A stretch of 64,000 bases of DNA from an uncultured Leptolyngbyaceae cyanobacterium (lineage in GTDB: Bacteria; Cyanobacteriota; Cyanobacteriia; Leptolyngbyales; Leptolyngbyaceae): the NCBI GenBank assembly GCA_938023035.1, contig CALIDI010000026.1:153218-217217 (forward strand), given 5' to 3'. The notes under the pieces were generated by a model. That model searched no databases. It was not told the DNA's origin and was given only the letters and a program-made list of their open reading frames with translations. Position numbers and translations under genes: made by a program. Of the stretch, positions 57,120 through 64,000 are shown piece by piece. Each line of letters opens with the position of its first letter. Position 1 is the first letter of the stretch.

Positions 57120-57524
57120 TTAATTCTTCGGCTCTGATTGCTTATAGGAGCATTTCACTGTGATTTTCAAGTTACTTTGGGCCTTGCCACTAGCAATGTA
57201 GGGGATCCCTGCATCGGCACTGAGATTAACTCCAAACTCTAGGGTTACTTCCTCAACGTTTGCTGCTCCCATATTCTTGAAAGCATTAAGACAGTAGAGG
57301 GTGTAGGTGCGAATGGTGGCTTGAACCATTTGCATCGATTGGGCTGGATGGGTGCGAGTTACAGGAAGATCTCCCCATCCCTTAGAACCGGATCGACGCT
57401 GTTCGCCTTCAGCACCGGCAGAGATTGGGGGGGTGCCCGGTGAAACGGCTGTTGCCTGAGTGTCTTCTGCTTCAATGTAAAGAATGGATCCATCCTCAAG
57501 TTGCACAGGCACTACCTGACTCAT
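57120..57524 (-). CDS. Trypco1 (CU044_2847 family) domain protein
   Basis: A 134-residue protein of the trypsin-co-occurring domain 1 family. Markers are the start MSQVVPVQLEDGSILYIEAE, then TLYCLNAFKNMGAANVEEVT, LEFGVNLSADAGIPYIASGK and SNLKITVKC. The domain occurs in predicted conflict or signalling operons, often beside trypsin-like proteases or NACHT/TPR proteins; none of those is in this window. ATG 57524 has an AAGGAG site; the frame extends seven codons upstream without one. Confidence 0.85.
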   Translation of the reverse strand: MSQVVPVQLEDGSILYIEAEDTQATAVSPGTPPISAGAEGEQRRSGSKGWGDLPVTRTHPAQSMQMVQATIRTYTLYCLNAFKNMGAANVEEVTLEFGVNLSADAGIPYIASGKAQSNLKITVKCSYKQSEPKN

Positions 57525-57607
57525 GCTTGCTCTCCTTACGCTCAAAACCCTGATGGATTGGATTAAAATACCTAGCGGCTAAAAGTCTACCAGGAAGTAA
57601 GACCGAA

Positions 57608-58570
57608 ATGGGGGATCGAGACGCCGCGCTAGTATTGGCGATCGCTGCCGGGTTAGATTATGTGATAGGTGATCCCTGGGGCTGGTGGCACCCGGTACAG
57701 GGGATGGGGTGGGTGATTCACCAATATGTTCATTGGGCTTTCAAGCGCATTCACAATCCCCTGCTGCTGAAAATAGCGGGGGTGGTTTTAGGGGTGGGGC
57801 TGATTAGCGGAAGTGGGTTACTAGGCTGGGCCATGGGGGCTGTGGGGCGATCGCTCCATCCACTCCTGGGTATGACAATCGAAACTGTCATGCTGGCCAG
57901 TTGTTTCGCGGGGCGTAGCCTGCGCGATGCCGCCAATTCGGTGCTCAATTGCCTTAAAACCGGGGATCTTGTGGCAACTCGCCAGCAGTTGGCCAACTAT
58001 GTGGGGCGAGACACCGCCCAATTGGATGAGCCAGAAATTCTCCGAGCAGTACTGGAAACCGTTGCTGAAAATGCCACCGATGGTGTTCTGGGGCCTATTT
58101 TCTATGCGATTTTAGGCAGCTTTTGCGGTATCGGTAGTTTACCTCTGGCGCTGGCCTATAAGGCCGCCAGCACCCTTGACTCAATGGTGGGCTACCGCGA
58201 AGCGCCCTACACTCAGATTGGCTGGTTTAGTGCCAGAACAGAAGATGGGTTAACCTGGCTACCCTGTCGCCTGGTTGTGGTCACCCTGGCCTTGCTATCA
58301 GGGAAACCTCGGCAGGTTTGGCGGCTCTGCTGCCGCGATGCACCCCAAGATCCTAGCCCTAATTCTGGCTGGAGTGAGTGTGCTTATGCCGCAAGCCTGG
58401 GGGTGCAACTTGGCGGCAAAAACTACTACCGGGGTCAGGTTAAATCGAAGCCTCTGCAAGGAGATCCTCTGTATCCCATCACTCCAGAACGAATTCAGAC
58501 GGCCTTGAAACTGACTCGGTGGAGTTGCTTGCTCTGGCTCAGTGGGGCGATCGCTCTTTTGTTGCTGTAG
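57608..58570 (+). CDS. cbiB: Adenosylcobinamide-phosphate synthase CbiB/CobD
   Basis: A membrane enzyme that attaches the aminopropanol side chain to adenosylcobyric acid, late in cobalamin synthesis. The 320-residue protein has several hydrophobic segments and the family motifs DYVIGDPWGWWHPVQGMGW, NYVGRDTAQLDEPEI, ETVAENATDGVLGPIFYAIL and AYKAASTLDSMVGYREAPYT. It is divergent from the Trypco1 gene, 83 bases away, with no riboswitch in front, so it is not linked to the B12-riboswitch block at 4-9 kb. Its presence shows the cell makes its own corrinoid. Confidence 0.95.
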   Translation: MGDRDAALVLAIAAGLDYVIGDPWGWWHPVQGMGWVIHQYVHWAFKRIHNPLLLKIAGVVLGVGLISGSGLLGWAMGAVGRSLHPLLGMTIETVMLASCFAGRSLRDAANSVLNCLKTGDLVATRQQLANYVGRDTAQLDEPEILRAVLETVAENATDGVLGPIFYAILGSFCGIGSLPLALAYKAASTLDSMVGYREAPYTQIGWFSARTEDGLTWLPCRLVVVTLALLSGKPRQVWRLCCRDAPQDPSPNSGWSECAYAASLGVQLGGKNYYRGQVKSKPLQGDPLYPITPERIQTALKLTRWSCLLWLSGAIALLLL

Positions 58571-58597
58571 AGGGCAGAGCGATAGAGCTGTAGCAGA

Positions 58598-59488
58598 TTA
58601 TCTCTTGCCTCCCTCCTGTTCAGGCGATTGCATCCAGCCACGCGGCCCAAAAAACTCGCAGGCATGGGCGGCAATGGTGGCAGCGCTGGCCAGTGCATCG
58701 ACAAAGTTTTGCTGTAGCCCAAAATAGCAAAAGGCCCCATGGAAAATATCACCCGCCCCCAAGGTATCCACTGGCTGAATCTGGGGGACTTGCAGCCAAC
58801 CCATTTTTTCTGGCGTGCGATAGTAAATTGGGTTTCCGCCATAGGTAATGGCAATGTGGTGAATTCCCAAGCCTTTCAGATAGGCCACAACGGCCATCTT
58901 CGTTTTACAACCGGGGGGATAAAAATTTGCAGAGCAAATGGCGTAATCTGTCAGCCCCAAGACATCTCTAAAGTTGGGCTTCCAACTTCCTCCATCCACC
59001 ACCACCGGGATCGATAAGGCTCTGGCCTGCTGGGCGATCGCTTGCCCTACGGCCATTTGGTGGCCATCAATCAACACAACGTCTACGCCTGCAAGACAAT
59101 CGGGAGGAATCGCCCCTATCGCGGCCTGGGTTTTACTGGCATTAATTGAAATAACGGCGCGATCGCCAGTTGCCTCCGTCACAATAATGGAAGAAACCGG
59201 GGGAGGTGCCACTTGCTGAGGGGCGAGATCCCAACTTTCAACCCTATGGGCTTGCAAATCAGCCCGAATCAGATGGGTAATGGCATGGCTGCCAATAACG
59301 CTCAGAAGTTTTGCTCGCCCACCTAAATGCCGAAAGGCGATCGCGGCATTGGTCGCAGGGCCACCGGCAGACACCAAATAATCGGAAGCAACCAGTTTTT
59401 GATTTGCCTTGGGGGGAGATGCCGCATGGTAGATGAAATCGAGCGTTGTCAACCCCACAAATAAACCACAGATCGGCTTATCTGCCAT
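58598..59488 (-). CDS. PfkB family carbohydrate kinase
   Basis: A 296-residue ribokinase-fold kinase. Motifs are VGLTTLDFIYHA at the start, SAGGPATNAAIAFRHLGGRA (substrate-binding glycine turn), and the C-terminal signature DTLGAGDIFHGAFCYF with the catalytic base aspartate. The specific sugar or nucleoside cannot be fixed; the family includes ribokinase, adenosine kinase and fructokinase. Convergent with cbiB, 27 bases apart. Confidence 0.9.
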   Translation of the reverse strand: MADKPICGLFVGLTTLDFIYHAASPPKANQKLVASDYLVSAGGPATNAAIAFRHLGGRAKLLSVIGSHAITHLIRADLQAHRVESWDLAPQQVAPPPVSSIIVTEATGDRAVISINASKTQAAIGAIPPDCLAGVDVVLIDGHQMAVGQAIAQQARALSIPVVVDGGSWKPNFRDVLGLTDYAICSANFYPPGCKTKMAVVAYLKGLGIHHIAITYGGNPIYYRTPEKMGWLQVPQIQPVDTLGAGDIFHGAFCYFGLQQNFVDALASAATIAAHACEFFGPRGWMQSPEQEGGKR

Positions 59489-59703
59489 TGTGCGTTGTTT
59501 CGTTGGTTACCCGATCTATTTTGTAGCGTCTAGGGTGCTACGGCATAGAGGTGTCATCGACAAGGAGGTTTCTTGTAAACAAAAGACCGAAAGAGCAAGC
59601 AGTGGGTTGTTTATCAAAGGCTTTGCTAAAACGTTCCATTCGGGTGCTTTACCCGCAGGCTGCGAGCCAGTTAGGAGTCTCCAAACCATGAAACACTAAC
59701 TTT

Positions 59704-59985
59704 CTACAGGCCGCTGCGGCTCTCTAGCCAGATCAATAGTTCCTCAACAGAGGTGTAATCGACGGATGTACCTGTTCTCGGATCATAGGCCTTCCAGTGG
59801 AGCACACCCTTGGCATCCTGGACCGACCAGATTTCTGGTTCAGAGCTAGCGCTCCACCGCATCAACAAGGTACCCAACCAGTTTCTCAAGCGGGTGCCGA
59901 AGATAACGCCTACTCGTTCCAGAAGAGCGGCGGCTTCAGCCCAGGGCTGCCCAGAGCGATTTTGCAGATTCAAATAGGATTTCAT
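59704..59985 (-). CDS. Small conserved cyanobacterial hypothetical protein
   Basis: A 93-residue protein starting MKSYLNLQNRSGQPWAEAAA, with VIFGTRLRNWLGTLLMRW, then EIWSVQDAKGVLHWKAYDPR and TSVDYTSVEELLIWLESR. It looks like a genuine soluble protein; I do not know a function. ATG 59985 was preferred to GTG 59997, though both have weak ribosome sites. Confidence 0.68.
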   Translation of the reverse strand: MKSYLNLQNRSGQPWAEAAALLERVGVIFGTRLRNWLGTLLMRWSASSEPEIWSVQDAKGVLHWKAYDPRTGTSVDYTSVEELLIWLESRSGL

Positions 59986-60273
59986 TGCGCTTCTCACATG
60001 TACCTGCCCATCTTAAATACAGGAATTCTGTATCTAAAAGCACAAAAAGTAATTTTTATTTATTTCACGAACAGGTTCGATTGCGCACAGTCGGTTCTTA
60101 TGGGTTTCTGCAGGATAAAAACTGGTGCCTCCAGCTTGTGGTGAAAGGTGAAAAATGATGTCTGCGATTCGCGTCTTCCCAAGCAAGCCGTTAGAAGACC
60201 GAATCAGCTTAAGCAAAAAGGTTTGCCCTTTACCCTAATCCCAGGAGAGTAAAAAGCTCTTCCAAAAGTATTG

Positions 60274-61176
60274 ATGAAAGAACATTATCAAAATCAAATG
60301 AAGCTTTCTCAGTTGCGGATTCTTGTGGCCGTTGCCGATTCTGCGAGCTTTAGCGAGGCGGCACTGCAATTAGAGATATCACAATCAGCCGTAAGTCATG
60401 CGATCGCGACTTTAGAAGCGTATCTCGGAGTTGTACTGGTGGTTCGGGGGCGGCATGGTGCCCGCCTGACGCCTGTAGGTAAGCAGATTAGTGATTTGTC
60501 CCGTGAAGTGATTGAACGCACAGATGCAATTGTCCATGCGGCAGCGGCTGAGCGATCGCTCAAAGGCGGGCAAATTCGGATTGCGGCGTTTCGGAGTGTC
60601 GCCAGCCATTTTCTGCCGCCTGTGATTGCCCAGTTTCATCAAAAATATCCTGAAACAATCGTGAGCCTGATGGAATATGCCGACCACCTTCAAGTAGAAG
60701 CAGCCCTGCGCCATGGAGAGGCTGACGTGGGTCTAACGCTGCTCCCAGTTCAAGACGACCTGGAAGCATGGGAGGTTTTGCAAGACGAATTTGTCGCGCT
60801 CCTCCCTCCCAACTTTCAACTTGCCGGTCAACAGTTAACCTGGCAAGCGTTGGCAGCACAACCCCTGATTATGCCAGCTCAAGAATCTGCCATGATGCGC
60901 CAGCTATACGACCATGCCAAAGCTACGGGATATCTGTTGGAAGCAGCCTATACCGTGCGCACAGACTCAACCATTGTCAATATGGTGGCTCAAGGTTTAG
61001 GAGCCAGTATTTTGCCCCGTCTGGCTGCCTATCCCATTCCCAGTTCTGTGCAGACATACGCTCTACCAACGCCGCTAAAACGGTCGATTGGGGCCGCAAC
61101 TTTAGCAGAAATGCTCCACTCTCCAGTTGTTTTTGCGTTTATTGATTTGCTGAAACAACATTCAGAATTTATTTAG
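60274..61176 (+). CDS. LysR family transcriptional regulator
   Basis: A 300-residue regulator. The N-terminal winged helix-turn-helix is KLSQLRILVAVADSASFSEA to QLEISQSAVSHAIATLEAYL, followed by the linker helix with TPVGKQISDLSREVIERTD. The C-terminal effector domain (IRIAAFRSVASHFLPPVIAQ, MVAQGLGASILPRLAAYPIP) is typical. The ATG at 60298 (MKLSQLR) is an alternative start that matches most homologues. Targets are unknown; the nearest divergent gene is about 290 bases away. It could in principle act at the inverted repeats before sbtA, but nothing links them. Confidence 0.93.
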   Translation: MKEHYQNQMKLSQLRILVAVADSASFSEAALQLEISQSAVSHAIATLEAYLGVVLVVRGRHGARLTPVGKQISDLSREVIERTDAIVHAAAAERSLKGGQIRIAAFRSVASHFLPPVIAQFHQKYPETIVSLMEYADHLQVEAALRHGEADVGLTLLPVQDDLEAWEVLQDEFVALLPPNFQLAGQQLTWQALAAQPLIMPAQESAMMRQLYDHAKATGYLLEAAYTVRTDSTIVNMVAQGLGASILPRLAAYPIPSSVQTYALPTPLKRSIGAATLAEMLHSPVVFAFIDLLKQHSEFI

Positions 61177-61553
61177 GCCAGGTTGATAGACTCCACTGGC
61201 GGTCACCCCTGCACCCTGTCCTTAATCACGTGGCTACGGCTATTCATCACCCTGAATCCCTCTCCCAAGCAGGGAGGGAAAGATGAAAACAAGAACAGAC
61301 TCTGAAGTTTCGTCACCCTCACCCTAAATCCCTCTCCCAAGCAGGGAAAGGGATTTTGAATCCGACTCCTCTTTGCCTAATTTTGGGAGAAGGGGAGAGA
61401 TGTAGAACTTTGCCCTTTCCGCAAGGTGGAGTAACTCGCAAAAGTGGAATGCATCCGATTCAAACTGTCGCTGCAAAGTGCGAAATTTTTAGTGCACTCC
61501 TATTGCAAGCTTCCTGAACCGCAGGCTGATTGCCGCCGTTGGGTATTAGTTGC
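61177..61553. other. Spacer with tandem CCCTCACCC-type repeat pieces
   Basis: Non-coding. Two adjacent fragments with CACCCT(A/G)AATCCCTCTCCCAAGCAGGG occur at about 61248-61286 and 61314-61352, followed by a GGGAGAAGGGGAGAG tract. They resemble parts of Family B without its terminal repeats. Confidence 0.5.
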
Positions 61554-61991
61554 TTATGGCCGCTTAGACAGTAGATCAATCGCATCTCCCAGGGCTAGAG
61601 TCAGGCTTTTGCGGGTTTGGGCATGTTGCTCTTGCTCTTGTTCTAGCGCTTGTTTCCAGCGATCGCAGGTTTGCAATGCTGCGACTAAACGTTGCCTTAG
61701 CTCTGCCACGTCATTCAACTGCTCAATCTCCGTAGGAATGGGACTGGCCAACATGTCCCCTAGATTTTGGCCAACTGATGCATTTTGCATCTGGGCCAGT
61801 TGTTGACGCAATTCTTCTAAGGTCTGTTGAGCCAGCGCAGCATCGGTTCGGCGTTGGCGGGCCTCAGCCTCGTAGAGTTTTTGCCAATTGAGAGCACTGG
61901 CGTAGGCGCGATCGCGCTCTTGATGCGCTTCCGCAAGTTGCTGCCTGAGGGTTTGAATCTCTGCTAACCACTGGGGTATGTCCTGCGACAT
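61554..61991 (-). CDS. Coiled-coil hypothetical protein
   Basis: A 145-residue, almost entirely helical protein with heptad-rich segments (LAEIQTLRQQLAEAHQERDR, ALAQQTLEELRQQLAQMQ, RWKQALEQEQEQHAQTRKSL). ATG 61991 is supported by TAGGAG; the frame extends eleven codons upstream. Such proteins are frequent in cyanobacteria, and no function can be inferred. Co-directional with the PEP-CTERM gene further upstream. Confidence 0.68.
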   Translation of the reverse strand: MSQDIPQWLAEIQTLRQQLAEAHQERDRAYASALNWQKLYEAEARQRRTDAALAQQTLEELRQQLAQMQNASVGQNLGDMLASPIPTEIEQLNDVAELRQRLVAALQTCDRWKQALEQEQEQHAQTRKSLTLALGDAIDLLSKRP

Positions 61992-62122
61992 CCGCTCGCT
62001 CCTAATGAGAAGGCGTAGAGGCATTCTACAAGATTTGCCAGAGAAGGGTAGCTTTTGTGGCTAATTCTGACTCTGCCAATCAGAACCGCAGGATTTCATA
62101 CGCAGGCGTTGGCATTATTGCC

Positions 62123-62944
62123 CTATCGCCGCGATTGCGCATAGCGCCGACCGGCCAAACTACCAGCCATCGCTAGACCCGCCCCCAGAAGAGTCGTCGG
62201 CTCTGGAACAGGCTGTACAGGGGTCGGCTGGTTCAAAATGAAATGAAAATCCGGTGAGCGGCCATCCCAATCGGCTCGGGTTGCTGCAAACAAGGTGCGA
62301 TTTGCTTCCTTATCGTAGATAAAGTTTTTCAGGATGGTGTAACCCGGTTTTAAATTTACGAAAGCTAATTGATTCCCTCTTGTTCCTGAGCGGGACCAAT
62401 CCCCTACGATGCTGACAACAAGTTCGTAGCTGGCCTGCACAACGATTTCAGTTGTCGCCCCCCCTCCCAAGAAGGCGAGATCCCAACCTCCATCATCTTT
62501 CTGCGATCGCTGAATCCAACTTTCGCCAAACCCTGCAAATGGAGCGGTAGCCACAGGAGTTTGATAACTCCAGGCGTATCCTCCCTCATATCCAAGGCTA
62601 AAAACCTCGTAGAGGGCCGCATTCGACCTGGATTCTCCCCCTGTCAAAATCAAATCCCTATGGAGACTAAAAGCATAGTTTTGAAAAAATGGCTTTACGG
62701 CAATCTCAAAGCTAAAGTTTTCCCCAGGAAACGTACTGCCGTAGGTGTAGGCTGTGTACTTGACAACCGCATCTGAAAAGTCAGTCGCGGAGAAATCAAC
62801 CTCATAGATTGACGCTCTATAAGTCAACTCAAAGGCATGGGAAGACGGAGCGCCTAAACACCATGAGGAAACCGCTCCTAAAAGCGCAAAAGTGATAGAA
62901 CTCACCTGAGAAAGAGCAAATCGCCACTGAAGAAGTCGTTGCAT
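62123..62944 (-). CDS. PEP-CTERM sorting domain-containing protein
   Basis: A 273-residue exported protein. The N-terminus is a signal peptide (SSITFALLGAVSSWCLGAPS, then SHAFELTYRASIYEVDFS). The body is beta-rich and unassigned. The C-terminus has VPEPTTLLGAGLAMAGSLAG followed by RRYAQSRR: the VPEP motif, a hydrophobic helix and a basic tail recognised by exosortase. It is therefore likely to be processed and released to the cell surface or matrix. No exosortase gene is in the window. Confidence 0.9.
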   Translation of the reverse strand: MQRLLQWRFALSQVSSITFALLGAVSSWCLGAPSSHAFELTYRASIYEVDFSATDFSDAVVKYTAYTYGSTFPGENFSFEIAVKPFFQNYAFSLHRDLILTGGESRSNAALYEVFSLGYEGGYAWSYQTPVATAPFAGFGESWIQRSQKDDGGWDLAFLGGGATTEIVVQASYELVVSIVGDWSRSGTRGNQLAFVNLKPGYTILKNFIYDKEANRTLFAATRADWDGRSPDFHFILNQPTPVQPVPEPTTLLGAGLAMAGSLAGRRYAQSRR

Positions 62945-63577
62945 AACACCTTAACAGGTGGGTAATATACGCCACCAAATTTTGCAAGAAGGTCTGACGA
63001 AAGCACCTGAAAACTCTGAAATAAACAAGAAAGATAAGCTGCCTCAATGTTCTCAATTAAATTGCTTGAACATTTCCAGCTGAATTACCTAAAAGATTTA
63101 GGCTGGATTGCTTAAACGCTCTAGACTAAATCACTTAAAAAGATGGTTCCCTGATAGAAAAAGTACCCGGTTAAAAAATAAAAAAGGCCCAAATTCAACC
63201 AACTTAGGGTACTTGACTAATACTTTTAATAATTGACGACGAACCTATCTAGACAAAAGTTCCCAATAAGCCCAGCTTGAACAAACAAAGTTTCACATCC
63301 TGCGAAAAAGCGAGGAGCCACCTATCAACTTATTTTCTAACCGACCCTCAATCACTCCACGATCAGATTAAAAGAGATTAAAAGGAGGGCTAGCCAGATA
63401 CACACTGATAAATTCAACTAAAAATGACGCACTTGTTACCAGGATGGCCTACTGAAGATGCAATGCCCAGAGCATTTATGTAAATTTCATCCGCTAATTC
63501 TAGCTACTTTATCGGAGCTTTATTCAGCTCAATTTAACGGCTATAGGTTAGAGGCTAAGAGGGTGATTGAAACAAGT
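62945..63577. other. Long spacer after the PEP-CTERM gene promoter
   Basis: No gene found. From 63058 to 63145 there are degenerate repeats of a motif like AAATTGCTT(G/A)AA and ACTAAATCACTTAAA, spaced by roughly 20-40 bases. Short plus-strand frames have no features. Confidence 0.4.
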
Positions 63578-63728
63578 GCATGTCACTTTGCCCTCACCCT
63601 TTTCTGGTATGCCAGGATTGCTCTAATCCCTCTCCCAATTTAGGAGAGGGACTTTGAGATGGCTCTGCCCCCCTTCTCCCCGGTTAGGAGAAGGGGCTGG
63701 GGGATGAGGGCCTGAAAAGGTGACATGC
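63578..63728 (-). repeat. Family B interspersed repeat, copy 3 (MITE-like, with a 25-bp insertion)
   Basis: Bounded by GCATGTCAC and GTGACATGC. Between CCCTCACCCT and AATCCCTCTCCC it carries an extra segment including CTGGTATGCCAG, absent from the other copies. The remainder (CAATTTAGGAGAGGGACTTT, then CCCCCTTCTCCCCGGTTAGG and GAGGGCCTGAAAAG) matches copy 2 closely. Confidence 0.82.
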
Positions 63729-64000
63729 TCTCGATTGAAACGTATCCAACCTGATTGACTGACAAAACCTGGGCACCGGGCGGTTGAAACCGCTGCGCCA
63801 TCAACAAAGTCGGGCGCTGCCTCTCTACCCTTACCGAAAACCCGCGCAGGCGGGTTTTACATCTGTAGGCGCGGCTTCCAGCCGCCAGCGAAAAAGTTTC
63901 GTCAATCAACGAGGGAGAGGGGGTTAGACTAGCACCCGTTTAACCAAACAATGCAGCGAACCAACCATCCAGTCATGGTTTAAACTTCCATGCCAATCAT
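63729..64000. other. Right-edge non-coding segment with hairpins
   Basis: AAAACCCGC-GCAG-GCGGGTTTT at 63837-63858 is a perfect 9-bp stem, flanked by GCGGTTGAAACCGC (63780-63793) and a GGCGCGGCTTCCAGCCGCC stem. This cluster resembles a known type of cyanobacterial intergenic repeat. No gene was seen up to the edge. Confidence 0.5.

Noticed and set aside
60298..61176. LysR regulator as the direct controller of sbtA
   Set aside because: It is 45 kb away and lacks any distinctive link to CcmR or CmpR; only the general family matches.

Overview
The window is cyanobacterial chromosome. The octamer GCGATCGC (HIP1) is scattered through genes and spacers, and the gene set is typical of the phylum: SbtA/SbtB bicarbonate uptake, SqdB/SqdX sulfolipid synthesis, MenD (phylloquinone), CobN/CbiB/CobW cobalamin genes, HIP1-rich hypothetical proteins, DUF4278, DUF4336, DUF1350 and DUF7219 proteins, and a PEP-CTERM protein. 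Intergenic DNA is rich in short repeats, which suggests a filamentous, Leptolyngbya-like genome, but species cannot be named from sequence alone.

Region 1 (1-9.5 kb) is a cobalamin/metal block: the 3' part of cobN, a DUF4336 protein, a cobalamin riboswitch followed only by a 25-codon ORF, a tandem pair of unrecognised paralogues, a DUF1636 cysteine protein, a CobW GTPase, a Uma2 protein, and a second cobalamin riboswitch. The second riboswitch leads into a decayed ORF that combines a signal-like N-terminus, a TonB-receptor plug motif and a copy of the 3' end of cobW.

Region 2 (9.6-20 kb) is metal uptake. A TonB-dependent receptor, a (2Fe-2S)-ferredoxin-like protein, an FecB-type lipoprotein and an FecCD permease form an overlapping operon without an ATPase. 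sbtA-sbtB follow. Then come a frameshifted COG0523 GTPase, an SCO5389-family gene and a divergent FAD oxidoreductase. The receptor promoter and the SCO5389/FAD divergent promoter carry closely matching 7-1-7 Fur/Zur-type boxes, so these genes probably form one metal-starvation regulon.

Region 3 (20-41 kb) is mostly housekeeping: an atypical histidine kinase, a UbiB/ABC1 kinase, a DegT aminotransferase, FetB, HflX, a DprA-like protein, a BI-1 protein, MenD, the sqdB-sqdX operon, an amidase and thiC with a TPP riboswitch.

Region 4 (41-64 kb) holds a partial sugar ABC transporter, a prohibitin, a two-partner-secretion exoprotein, a peroxiredoxin, a C39 peptidase, an Hsp70-like protein, tRNA-Lys, a pentapeptide protein, a Trypco1-domain protein, CbiB, a PfkB kinase, a LysR regulator and a PEP-CTERM protein.

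Two families of small interspersed repeats recur from 23 kb onward. Family A has five copies of about 145-177 bp, every one co-directional with and downstream of the preceding gene. Family B has three copies of about 127-151 bp, bounded by GCATGTCAC/GTGACATGC inverted ends.
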